Assembly: GCA_041685115.1 (NCBI GenBank)
Contig: JAWLGK010000001.1
Location: 186,001-250,000 of the forward strand
DNA: 64,000 bases
Direction: 5' to 3'
DNA from: JALOAT01 sp041685115
GTDB taxonomy: Bacteria > Pseudomonadota > Gammaproteobacteria > Thiohalomonadales > Thiohalomonadaceae
Of this stretch, positions 18,700-26,320 are shown in pieces; within the stretch, counting starts at the first letter, position 1; each line of letters begins with the position of its first letter. A program made the translations under genes and the position numbers. The notes beneath the pieces are model-generated. The model did no database searches, was not told the origin of the DNA, and saw only the letters and a program-made list of their open reading frames with translations.

Positions 18700-19289
18700 G
18701 GACCAAGACACGGCGCGGGCCGCGCGGCAGTCACGGCGGCAACAACCGGCTGCGCATCATCGGCGGCCGCTGGCGCGGGCGGCGCGTGAGCTTCCCGGAC
18801 GTGGAGGGGCTGCGTCCGAGCCCGGACCGGGTGCGCGAGACCCTGTTCAACTGGCTCATGCCAATCATCGAGGGCGCCCGCTGCCTGGACCTGTTCTCGG
18901 GCAGCGGCGCCCTCGGCCTGGAGGCCCTCTCGCGCGGCGCCGCGGGGGTGGTGTTGGTGGACCGCGACGGTGGGGCCATCGCCAACCTGCGCGAGCAGCT
19001 CAGCACCCTGCAGGCCGAGGGCGCCGCGCTGCACCAGGCCGACGCGCTGACGTTCCTGGCGGGGACGCCCGAGCCCTTCGACGTGGTGTTCCTCGACCCG
19101 CCCTATCACAAGGGCCTGCTCGCCCCGTGCCTGGCGCGCCTGGGTGAGGGCTGGCTGGCGCCGGGGGCGCGGGTGTACATCGAGGCGGAAACGGAGCTGG
19201 CGCCGTTGCCGCTGCCCGAAGGCTGGGTACTGCTGCGCAGCAAGCAGGCCGGTCAGGTGGGTTACCACCTGGCGTGGTGCCCTGATTAG
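18696..19289 (+). CDS. rsmD: 16S rRNA (guanine(966)-N2)-methyltransferase RsmD
   Basis: Methylates G966 of 16S rRNA on assembled 30S particles. The N-terminus LRIIGGRWRGRRVSFPD and LRPSPDRVRETLFNWL are family signatures, LDLFSGSGALGLEALSRGA is the SAM site and FLDPPYHKG is the catalytic D-P-P-Y motif. Length of 197 residues is typical. The ATGA overlap with the M16 gene indicates an operon. Confidence 0.96.
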   Translation: MRTKTRRGPRGSHGGNNRLRIIGGRWRGRRVSFPDVEGLRPSPDRVRETLFNWLMPIIEGARCLDLFSGSGALGLEALSRGAAGVVLVDRDGGAIANLREQLSTLQAEGAALHQADALTFLAGTPEPFDVVFLDPPYHKGLLAPCLARLGEGWLAPGARVYIEAETELAPLPLPEGWVLLRSKQAGQVGYHLAWCPD

Positions 19290-19356
19290 GGGTACTGCGG
19301 ATGTTTCGGTCCGGGGGGTCTGTTATCATGGCCTGCCCGAGTACACGAGGCGAACG

Positions 19357-19836
19357 ATGACGGTCATCGCGCTCTATCCCGGCTCCTTCGACCCCATCAC
19401 CAACGGCCATTCGGACCTGGTCGAGCGCGCCGCGAGGATCTTCGACAAGGTCATCGTCGCCGTGGCGGCAAGCCCGAAGAAGTCACCCCTGTTCACCCTG
19501 GAAGAACGGGTGGAACTCGCCCGCGAAGTACTGGTCGGAGTGCCTGACGTGGAAGTGGTCGGCTTCGACACCCTGCTGGCGGACTTTGCCCGCGAGCGTG
19601 GCGTCCACGTGATCCTGCGCGGCCTGCGGGCCGTGTCGGATTTCGAGTACGAGATCCAGCTCGCCGGCATGAACCGGCACCTCAACGCCGACGTCGAGAC
19701 GCTGTTCCTCACGCCCGCCGAGAGCCTGTCGTTCATTTCCTCGACCCTGGTGAAGGAAGTCGCCGGATTGGGCGGTGATGTATCCGCCTTCGTGCATCCC
19801 GCCGTGCGGGCTGCGCTGAATAACAGAATGCGCTAA
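19357..19836 (+). CDS. coaD: phosphopantetheine adenylyltransferase
   Basis: Penultimate step of CoA synthesis, 4'-phosphopantetheine + ATP to dephospho-CoA. The 159-residue protein begins with ALYPGSFDPITNGHSDLV containing the T/H-x-G-H nucleotidyl-transfer motif, and carries RGLRAVSDFEYE and the C-terminal ISSTLVKE motif. The start is ATG 19357, preceded by CGAGG. coaBC, earlier in the pathway, lies at 32.7 kb in this same window. Confidence 0.97.
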   Translation: MTVIALYPGSFDPITNGHSDLVERAARIFDKVIVAVAASPKKSPLFTLEERVELAREVLVGVPDVEVVGFDTLLADFARERGVHVILRGLRAVSDFEYEIQLAGMNRHLNADVETLFLTPAESLSFISSTLVKEVAGLGGDVSAFVHPAVRAALNNRMR

Positions 19837-19871
19837 TATTCGCCAACTTTGATTGCTGGAGGTTGTCCCCC

Positions 19872-20120
19872 ATGGCCCTGATGATTACCGACGAGTGCAT
19901 CAACTGCGATGTGTGCGAGCCCGAGTGCCCCAATGGCGCGATCGCCCAGGGTGACGAGATCTACGTGATCGATCCGTCGCTTTGCACCGAATGCGTGGGC
20001 CACTACGACACCCCGCAGTGCATCGAGGTCTGCCCGGTCGATTGCATCGTCAAGGACCCGGAGCACGAGGAGAGCAACGACGATCTCAAGGCCAAGTACG
20101 AGCGCCTGCAGAGCAAGTAA
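19872..20120 (+). CDS. YfhL-type 2[4Fe-4S] ferredoxin
   Basis: An 82-residue low-potential electron carrier. Two Cys clusters are visible: CINCDVCEPECP and, after an insertion typical of the Alv/YfhL type, CTECVGHYDTPQCIEVCPVDC. The acidic C-terminal helix (EHEESNDDLKAKYERLQSK) is also characteristic. The partner enzyme is unknown. A GGAGG lies 9-13 bases upstream of the ATG, and a strong terminator follows. Confidence 0.95.
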   Translation: MALMITDECINCDVCEPECPNGAIAQGDEIYVIDPSLCTECVGHYDTPQCIEVCPVDCIVKDPEHEESNDDLKAKYERLQSK

Positions 20121-20137
20121 TCCCGCATCTTCTCCTG

Positions 20138-20169
20138 AAAAAGGCCCCGCTTGTCGGGGCCTTTTTGTT
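20138..20169 (+). terminator. Rho-independent terminator after ferredoxin
   Basis: Perfect stem AAAAAGGCCCCG / CGGGGCCTTTTT at 20138-20149 and 20155-20166 with a five-base loop, ending in a T run. The flanking A and T tracts mean it could act on both strands. Confidence 0.93.
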
Positions 20170-20310
20170 TCCGCCCCGTTCGTGCGCAGCGCGGTTATCC
20201 CGCCCTTTTCGCAGATAAAAAGATATGTGCAGCTTTTCGGCGTGCGTGCTGGTAGGCGACCGGCCCTCCGGCTAAATGTTAACGGTCGGCAGTTGCCCCG
20301 CGAGATTGCC

Positions 20311-21177
20311 ATGGAAGGTGGATTTGCGGAGCCTGTTCCGGAAAGCACAGAGCTCCTTGAACTGATTCACTCCCTGAGTGATGCCCTGGAGAGCCATTAC
20401 GACTGGCTCTGGGCCACCCAGCGTCTGGTCGTGTGCAGCGAAGACGCCGTTGCGTCTGCCGGCTGCCGGCTGGACGCCTGGCTGGCCATGGCGCGCGCCG
20501 TGCCCCACGAGGCGAGCGCCGCCGTTGCACAGCTCGCCGAGCGTCACCGCGCCATGCACCGGATTGCCGCCGAGTTGCCCCGCGCGCGCGACGGCACGCG
20601 CATCCCCGTGGCCACCTTCGATGCCTTTCTCGGGGCGCGCAAGGCGTTCAAGGACGCTGCCGTGCAACTGGAGCGCGCCCTCTGGAACAGCACCTGCCTC
20701 GTCGATGCGCTGACCGGCCTGCGCAATCGTCAGGGCATGTTGCTGGAATTGCGCGAGGAACAGCACCGCGCCCTGCGTGACGAGCGCTCGTGCAGCCTGG
20801 CGATGATGGACATCGACCACTTCAAGGCCATCAACGACGGCCACGGCCACGGCGGCGGCGACGCGGTGCTGCGGGCCGTGGCGCGCCTGGTGACACGCCG
20901 CTTGCGTCCCTACGACCGCATCTATCGCTACGGCGGCGAGGAATTCCTGCTCTGCCTGCCCGACACCGAGGCGGCGCGCGCCGCAGCGATCATGGACCGC
21001 TTGCGCGAGGAGATCGCCGAGCAGCCCATGGGGGTGGGCGGCGTGTGCGTGACCGTATCGTTCGGCCTCGCCGCCCTGGACCCGCACCGGCCCGTGGAAG
21101 AGAGCATCACACGCGCCGACCAGGCCCTCTACAGCGCCAAGGCCCAAGGCCGCAACCGGGTCGTCGCCGTGGGTTGA
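20311..21177 (+). CDS. CZB-GGDEF diguanylate cyclase (DgcZ-like)
   Basis: A 288-residue cyclase. The N-terminal half matches a CZB zinc-binding domain: H-x-x-W in ESHYDWLW, a Cys and conserved W (GCRLDAWLAMA), and H-x-x-x-H in ERHRAMHR. The C-terminal GGDEF domain is intact (MMDIDHFKAINDGHGHGGGD, YRYGGEEF) with an RPYD I-site five residues before GGEEF. In E. coli DgcZ zinc represses activity through the CZB domain, so zinc control is inferred here. The start chosen is ATG 20311; an upstream GTG-type extension has no homology I recognise. Confidence 0.85.
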   Translation: MEGGFAEPVPESTELLELIHSLSDALESHYDWLWATQRLVVCSEDAVASAGCRLDAWLAMARAVPHEASAAVAQLAERHRAMHRIAAELPRARDGTRIPVATFDAFLGARKAFKDAAVQLERALWNSTCLVDALTGLRNRQGMLLELREEQHRALRDERSCSLAMMDIDHFKAINDGHGHGGGDAVLRAVARLVTRRLRPYDRIYRYGGEEFLLCLPDTEAARAAAIMDRLREEIAEQPMGVGGVCVTVSFGLAALDPHRPVEESITRADQALYSAKAQGRNRVVAVG

Positions 21178-21196
21178 TTCAAAGAAGAAAAAGCCC

Positions 21197-21354
21197 AACG
21201 CAGAGGCGCAGAGGACGCAAAGGACGCAGAGAAAAATCCGGCCAATGCAGAGAGAGATGTTGTCGACCTTGACCATGCACCCGTGATACCGGCTGTCGTG
21301 TGCTCATTAACCCTTATCTCCTCTGCGTCTTTGCGTCCTCTGCGTCTCTGCGTT
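21197..21354. repeat. type B inverted repeat between convergent genes
   Basis: Arm 1 (21197-21231) begins AACGCAGAGGCGCAGAGG and continues ACGCAAAGGACGCAGAGA; arm 2 (21317-21354) is its reverse complement with about three differences or indels. The body is made of degenerate 9-base ACGCAGAGG units. A GAAGAAAAAGCCC head precedes arm 1 (21184-21196). Outside arm 2 a run of GAGTTCTTGA / ACTCTTGA / ATTCTTGG near-repeats (21355-21380) leads to the mutM stop. The spacer is 85 bases. Confidence 0.93.
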
Positions 21355-21385
21355 GAGTTCTTGAACTCTTGAATTCTTGGATTTG

Positions 21386-22201
21386 TCAGCGCTGGCAGCG
21401 AGGGCAGTAGTAGGTGCTGCGTTGGCCGGTGGTGGTCTGGCGGATGGGCGTGCCGCAGGCCCGGCAGGGTTCGCCGGTGCGGCCGTAGACGCGCAGTTCC
21501 TGGGCGAAATAGCCCGGCCTGCCGTCGCCGCCCACGAAGTCGCGCAGGGTGGTGCCGCCCGCGGCGATGGCCTCGGTGAGCACCTGCTTGATGGCCTGCA
21601 CCAGGCGCTCGCAACGGGCACGGCCGATGCGCCCGGCGGCGCGCTGGGGATGGATACCGGCCAGGAACAGCGATTCGCTGGCGTAGATGTTGCCGACGCC
21701 CACCACCACGTGCGCATCCATGATGAGCGCCTTCACCGCGAGCTTGCGGCCGTGCATGGCGGCGTGCAGGTGATCGGCATCGAAGGCGTCGCTCAGCGGC
21801 TCGGGGCCGAGCCCGCTCAGCAGGGCGTGGTCGTGGCCGTCACCCTCGCACCATAGCGCGGCGCCGAAGCGGCGCGGGTCGGTGAGCCGCAGGCAGTGGC
21901 CCGTGTCGAGCACCAGGTCCAGGTGATCGTGCTTGCCCGCCGGCGTGTCCGCCTTCAGCAGGCGCAGGCTGCCCGACATGCCCAGGTGCAGCAGGGCCGT
22001 ACCGCGGGCGGTGCGCAGCAGCAGGTACTTGGCGCGTCGTTCCACGGCCGCGATGCGCGCGCCGGTGAGGCCCTCCACCAGCGCCGCAGGCACGGGCCAG
22101 CGCAGGCGCGGTTCGCGCACCACCACGGCGCGCACGCACCGGCCGGTGAGGTGCGGCGCGATGCCGCGACGCGTGGTTTCCACTTCAGGCAGTTCGGGCA
22201 T
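21386..22201 (-). CDS. mutM: formamidopyrimidine-DNA glycosylase
   Basis: Base-excision glycosylase and AP lyase for 8-oxoguanine and FaPy lesions. The N-terminal catalytic MPELPEVETTRRG (P2, E3) is intact, a conserved Lys lies in RRAKYLL, and the C-terminal zinc finger C-x2-C-x16-C-x2-C is present (CRACGTP ... YYCPRCQR). Length 271 is normal. It is co-directional with and 21 bases downstream of the DUF4340 gene. Confidence 0.97.
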   Translation of the reverse strand: MPELPEVETTRRGIAPHLTGRCVRAVVVREPRLRWPVPAALVEGLTGARIAAVERRAKYLLLRTARGTALLHLGMSGSLRLLKADTPAGKHDHLDLVLDTGHCLRLTDPRRFGAALWCEGDGHDHALLSGLGPEPLSDAFDADHLHAAMHGRKLAVKALIMDAHVVVGVGNIYASESLFLAGIHPQRAAGRIGRARCERLVQAIKQVLTEAIAAGGTTLRDFVGGDGRPGYFAQELRVYGRTGEPCRACGTPIRQTTTGQRSTYYCPRCQR

Positions 22202-22222
22202 GGGCGGGCGCCTGGGCGCGGG

Positions 22223-23101
22223 TCAGGGCGTCGGTGCAGTCACCGTCGGCAGGCGGAAGAGGCGTTCGGCGGATTCGGCGGTGAGACGATAGCTCAGGCC
22301 CAGCGCGGGCCGGCTCAGTACCAGCTCCGGTTCGCGTGCCTCGATGAGAAAAGTGATCGGTGCGCGGCCATCGGCGAACTCCACCCGAGCCGTGTCGCCG
22401 TGCGTGCCGTGGTGGTGGTCGGTGGCATGGCCGCTGACCTGCAGGGCGCGCGTGAGGCGCCAGTGTTCGAACAGGGCGTTGACCCCGTCCACGCTGAAAT
22501 CGTCGGGCCGCGGCGACACCTGCCAGCGGTCGTCCTGCTGGGTCACGTCCAGGCCGGGCAGGTGCAAGGCGGCGATGCGCGCACCGGGCGGCAGCAGGGT
22601 GGTGTCCACGAAACTGGCGTGGTGACCGACCAGGTGGTAATAGCTGCTGCCGTCGACCAGGTGCACCACGTCGCCGACGCGCACGTAGCGGCGCTGATCG
22701 AGCGGGCTCTGACCGCCGAAGGCGAGCTCTTCGCCGCCGTTGTAGGTCACGCGCACCTCGGGCGGCTCCAGGCCGATCGCGGCCAGGTCCACGTCGGCCG
22801 CGGCGTAGCGGGCGTGGCTGTGCGCCTCGGCCAGCGCCGCCACCGCCTGCACGCGGTAGTCGCTGGCCAGGATCTCGATGGGTTCCACCATCCACCACGC
22901 ACCGTCGCGCCGCTCGAAGGCCACCACGCTGCCGTCGGAGCGCGCGATGCGCAGGCCCGCCACGTCCTGGGCCGTGAGGCCGGTGAGGGTGGGCGGCGCG
23001 GCCGGTTCGTCGAGGGCGGGTTCGAAGAACGCCACCGCCGCCAGCAGGGCGACCAGCGCGAACAGGGCCAGGTTGACCAGCAGCCGGGCGCGCATGATCA
23101 C
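22223..23101 (-). CDS. DUF4340 domain-containing membrane-anchored protein
   Basis: A 292-residue protein with one N-terminal TM (about residues 9-27) and a large, presumably periplasmic, beta-rich domain. The pattern of V-AFERRDGAWWMVEP and a later ATGAD-like lipid/peptide-binding layout is that of DUF4340, which is regularly encoded next to Gld-type ABC exporters. Function is unknown. It overlaps the upstream gldG-like gene by four bases and is the last gene of that operon. Confidence 0.82.
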   Translation of the reverse strand: MIMRARLLVNLALFALVALLAAVAFFEPALDEPAAPPTLTGLTAQDVAGLRIARSDGSVVAFERRDGAWWMVEPIEILASDYRVQAVAALAEAHSHARYAAADVDLAAIGLEPPEVRVTYNGGEELAFGGQSPLDQRRYVRVGDVVHLVDGSSYYHLVGHHASFVDTTLLPPGARIAALHLPGLDVTQQDDRWQVSPRPDDFSVDGVNALFEHWRLTRALQVSGHATDHHHGTHGDTARVEFADGRAPITFLIEAREPELVLSRPALGLSYRLTAESAERLFRLPTVTAPTP

Positions 23102-24459
23102 CGCCGCCGCCTGCGGAACCAGAGCATGAGGCCGCCGCCCACCAGCGCCCCGGGGATGAGCAGCAGGAAGCCGGCACCCATGAGCAGGGACAGCGGCCGC
23201 GAGATCGTCAGGCTCACGTCCGGCGCGGTACGGGGCGGGATGGTGATGAAGGCGTCGTCGTGGCTAAGCCAGTTCACCAGCCGGTTGCCCAGCTCCAGGT
23301 TGGCGCCGTTGCCCACGAAGGCGTTGGAGAGGAAGTCGCCATCGCCCAGCACCACCACGCGCTGGGTGCGCCGAGTGTCCCCCTCGCCCAGCTCGCGCGT
23401 GAGCGCGACGCCCAGGTGCAGCGGCCCGGCCACGTCCTTGCCCTGATCGAAGGCCACGGTACCCTCCAGTGCGCCGGTCTCGGACCAGCTGCGTGCCACG
23501 GTGCGCAGCAACGGTGCCGGCTGCCAGTCATCGGCGGCGTCGATCCGCAGGGCGCCGGCGGTGGGGAACAGGGTGAGGGTGTCAAGGCCCGCGGTGGCGG
23601 CGTGCACCGGATAATCGGCCACCACCGAGAAGGTCGGGTCGGCGATGTTGAGCACCTGGGTGGTGGGGTCGACCACCAGGCCGGGCAGTTGTTCGATCCC
23701 GAGCAGTTCCGCCAGCGGCGCCAGCGCGCCGAGCCGGCCGGGTTCCAGGAACCACAGCAGATTGCCGCCTAGGGCCACGAACTCACGCACCTGCGCCACC
23801 TCGCCGGCCAGCAGCTCGACCTGCGGGCTGGCGATCACCAGCGCGGCGGTGTCGGCGGGGATCGTCGGCGTCTCGGCCAGGTTCAGCTCGCCGAGCACGA
23901 AGCCCTTGTTTCCCAGCTGCTCGCCGAAGCTGCCCAGGTCGTGGTTGGCCGGTCCGTGCGGCTTGCGCTCGCCGTGGCCCTGGAGGAACAGGATGCGCCG
24001 ATCACCGCTGCGCGCCAGGCGTTGCAGGGCGTTGGTAAAGTCCTCCTCGTCCAGCGCCTGCACGTGCTCGCGGCGGCCGCGATATTCCAGGACCATCTCG
24101 CCGTCCCGGGTCACGCCGTAGGCGCGCACCTTGTCGGGGCTGAGGTCGGGATTTACGAAGCTGAGGCGCAGGCGTGGGTCGTGGCGCTGATAGCGGCCGA
24201 TGAAATCCACGATGGCGCGGCGCGAGGCGGTCAGTTCGCTGTCGCGGGCGAAGGCGGTGACCGTCACCGGTTCCTGCAAGGTCGCGAGCACCGCCACGCT
24301 CGCCTCGGCGAGGGTGTGGCGTCCGCTGGCGGTCCAGTCCGCTTGTACGTGATAACGCGCGCTCAGCCAGCCGATCAGTGCGACGGCGGCGAGGAACAGC
24401 ACGGCGAAGGTGTAGCCTTGAAGGCGCAGCTGGCGTCGAATCTTGCGGTTCAGTTCCAT
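23098..24459 (-). CDS. GldG-like ABC transporter auxiliary/permease protein
   Basis: A 453-residue protein with one N-terminal TM (about 16-36), a long extracytoplasmic GldG/ABC_transp_aux domain, and a C-terminal TM (about 424-445) followed by RRRRR. Segments such as DFIGRYQRHDPRLRLSFVNPD, LFLQGHGERKP and LGGNLLWFLEPG are typical of the family. In Flavobacterium GldAFG is needed for gliding; in proteobacteria the same set is an exporter of unknown substrate. The stop-start overlap with DUF4340 supports joint function. Confidence 0.85.
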   Translation of the reverse strand: MELNRKIRRQLRLQGYTFAVLFLAAVALIGWLSARYHVQADWTASGRHTLAEASVAVLATLQEPVTVTAFARDSELTASRRAIVDFIGRYQRHDPRLRLSFVNPDLSPDKVRAYGVTRDGEMVLEYRGRREHVQALDEEDFTNALQRLARSGDRRILFLQGHGERKPHGPANHDLGSFGEQLGNKGFVLGELNLAETPTIPADTAALVIASPQVELLAGEVAQVREFVALGGNLLWFLEPGRLGALAPLAELLGIEQLPGLVVDPTTQVLNIADPTFSVVADYPVHAATAGLDTLTLFPTAGALRIDAADDWQPAPLLRTVARSWSETGALEGTVAFDQGKDVAGPLHLGVALTRELGEGDTRRTQRVVVLGDGDFLSNAFVGNGANLELGNRLVNWLSHDDAFITIPPRTAPDVSLTISRPLSLLMGAGFLLLIPGALVGGGLMLWFRRRRR

Positions 24460-24463
24460 GGCA

Positions 24464-25222
24464 TCAATGCTGAAGGCGATCGGCGTCGAGGCGGCGGATG
24501 CTGAACACGACGAACACCGTGATGAACAGCAGGTAATAGACCACGTCGCTGGTATCGAAGATGCCGCGCAACATGGCCTGGTAGTGGCGTTGCAGCGACA
24601 GGTAGGCGAACACGCCCGACTGGCCGCTGTCGGCCACCGCGCGACCGGCCCAGTCGATGATCCACAGCAGCAGGAGCATGCCGAAGGAACCCACCGCGGC
24701 CACCGTGGGCTGCGCGGTGAGCGTGGATACCCACAGGCCCGCGGCGGCGAACGCCGCCAGCATGAGCAGCAGGCCGAGCAGGCCGGCGGCGAAGGTGCCG
24801 AAGTCGAGGTTGCCCGCGAACAGCAGCGACAGCGGCATGAGGGCGAGCAGGCCGAGCAGGACGCCCAGGAAGGCCATCACGCCGAGGTACTTGCCGAGCA
24901 CGATCTCGGTGAGCGACACCGGCGCCGAGAACAGCAACGGCAGCGTGCCGGCGCGGCGTTCCTCGCTTACCAGGCGCATGGTGAGCAGCGGAATCACCAG
25001 CAGCAGCAACACCGTGGCGTTGGCGAACAGTGGCGAGACCACCACGTCGGTCACGCCGATGGGGTTCTCCAGCATGGCGAGCCGCGGTTGCAGGGCCAGG
25101 TATTCCTCGATCTGGGCCAGGAACAGGAAGGCCAGGATGAACTGCACCACGGCGAGGATGCACCAGGCCAGCGGCGACAGGAACAGGCTGCGCAGTTCGC
25201 GCATGGCGATGGTGCCGATCAT
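24464..25222 (-). CDS. GldF-like ABC transporter permease
   Basis: A 252-residue ABC-2 type permease with six predicted TMs. The first cytoplasmic elbow MRELRSLFLSPLAWCI and the mid-protein motif RLVSEERRAGTLPLLFSAPVSLTEIVLGKY, a hallmark of ABC-2 permeases, are clear. Its start overlaps the ATPase stop by four bases. It should form the transmembrane part of the exporter with the next gene as ATPase. Confidence 0.9.
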   Translation of the reverse strand: MIGTIAMRELRSLFLSPLAWCILAVVQFILAFLFLAQIEEYLALQPRLAMLENPIGVTDVVVSPLFANATVLLLLVIPLLTMRLVSEERRAGTLPLLFSAPVSLTEIVLGKYLGVMAFLGVLLGLLALMPLSLLFAGNLDFGTFAAGLLGLLLMLAAFAAAGLWVSTLTAQPTVAAVGSFGMLLLLWIIDWAGRAVADSGQSGVFAYLSLQRHYQAMLRGIFDTSDVVYYLLFITVFVVFSIRRLDADRLQH

Positions 25223-26163
25223 GCGGCGGCCTCCTCGGCTTCCGTGGTGGTGATGTCCACGAAGATGTCTTCCAGGCTGCGCCGTTCCGGCGTGAGTTCG
25301 AACAGGCCCCAGCCCTCGCGCACGGCGCGCTCGGCGATGGCCTCGGCGGGATTCGCGCCCGGGTCGTGCTGCACACGGATGCGGTGCGGGTCTACCTGCT
25401 CGGCGGCGTGCACGCCGGCGATGTCCGCGAGCAGCGCCGGCGCGGGCGCCGCGCGCAGGCCGATGATCAGGCTGGAGCTCTGCATGCGTCGGGCGAGGCC
25501 GTCGATGCTGTCCGACAGTACCAGTTCACCGCGATTGATGATCTGTACCCGCGTACAGGTGGCCTGCACCTCGGGCAGGATGTGGGTCGACAGGATCACG
25601 CTGTGGTCCTTGCCGAGCTCGCGAATGAGCGCGCGGATCTCGCGGATCTGGATGGGGTCGAGGCCCACGGTGGGCTCGTCGAGGATCACCACGTCCGGCT
25701 GGTGGATGATGGCCTGGGCGATGCCCACGCGCTGCTGATAGCCCTTGGAGAGATTGCCGATGAGGCGGCGGCCGACCTGTTCCAGGCCGCAGCGCTCCTT
25801 GGCGCGCGCCACCGCCTGGTGGATGCCGGCGCGGCCGATGCGGTTCAGGCGCGCGCAGAAGCGCAGGTATTCGTCCACGGTGAATTCGCGATACACCGGC
25901 GGCTGCTCGGGCAGGTAGCCGAGCGAAGCCTTGGCGGCCTTCGGCTGTTCCAGGATGTCGATGCCGTTGATGGCCACGCGCCCGGCGCTCGGCGCCAGAT
26001 TGCCCGTGATCACCTGCATGGTGGTGGACTTGCCCGCGCCGTTCGGTCCGAGGAAACCCAGCACCTCGCCGCGCCTGACCTCGAAACTCAGGTCGTTCAC
26101 GGCGCAGGTGGTGCCATACCAGCGAAACAGGTGTTCGACTGCGATGAGAGTGTCCGTTGCCAT
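25219..26163 (-). CDS. GldA-like ABC transporter ATP-binding protein
   Basis: ABC ATPase of 314 residues, first gene of a four-gene operon. Walker A GPNGAGKSTT, Q-loop GYLPEQPPVYREFTV, signature LSKGYQQR and Walker B VVILDEPTVGLDP are intact. The QPPVY and HILPEVQATCTRVQIINRG stretches are shared with GldA/NatA-type exporters. The C-terminal extension beyond residue 220 is a dimerisation or regulatory tail common in this type. Confidence 0.93.
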   Translation of the reverse strand: MATDTLIAVEHLFRWYGTTCAVNDLSFEVRRGEVLGFLGPNGAGKSTTMQVITGNLAPSAGRVAINGIDILEQPKAAKASLGYLPEQPPVYREFTVDEYLRFCARLNRIGRAGIHQAVARAKERCGLEQVGRRLIGNLSKGYQQRVGIAQAIIHQPDVVILDEPTVGLDPIQIREIRALIRELGKDHSVILSTHILPEVQATCTRVQIINRGELVLSDSIDGLARRMQSSSLIIGLRAAPAPALLADIAGVHAAEQVDPHRIRVQHDPGANPAEAIAERAVREGWGLFELTPERRSLEDIFVDITTTEAEEAAA

Positions 26164-26320
26164 GGGCGGTATTATTTTTCAGCCTGTCGTGGTTGCCAAT
26201 AGCGGCGCAGGGACTGCTAACCTAATGTCCGGATTGGCCTCGTGAGGCTCGTTCAGCGAGACCCGCAAGCGGCTCCAGGAGTGCGCAATCCATACCGTCC
26301 CCTGCCCTTGTTGCGAGTCC
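26164..26320. other. divergent intergenic region
   Basis: A 157-base gap between the divergent gldA-like gene and hydantoinase gene. It is slightly more AT-rich than its surroundings near 26170-26205 (TATTATTTTTC). No well-spaced promoter or palindrome is recognised. Confidence 0.35.

Noticed and set aside
21129..21614. Open frames over the repeats with STQRRRGRKD-like or TTGDTGNTGK-like peptides (also near 14702, 29616-31658 end, 31563, 49402)
   Set aside because: They are translations of the 9-base periodic repeat arms, which stay open in all frames; they have no ribosome sites and overlap intergenic elements.
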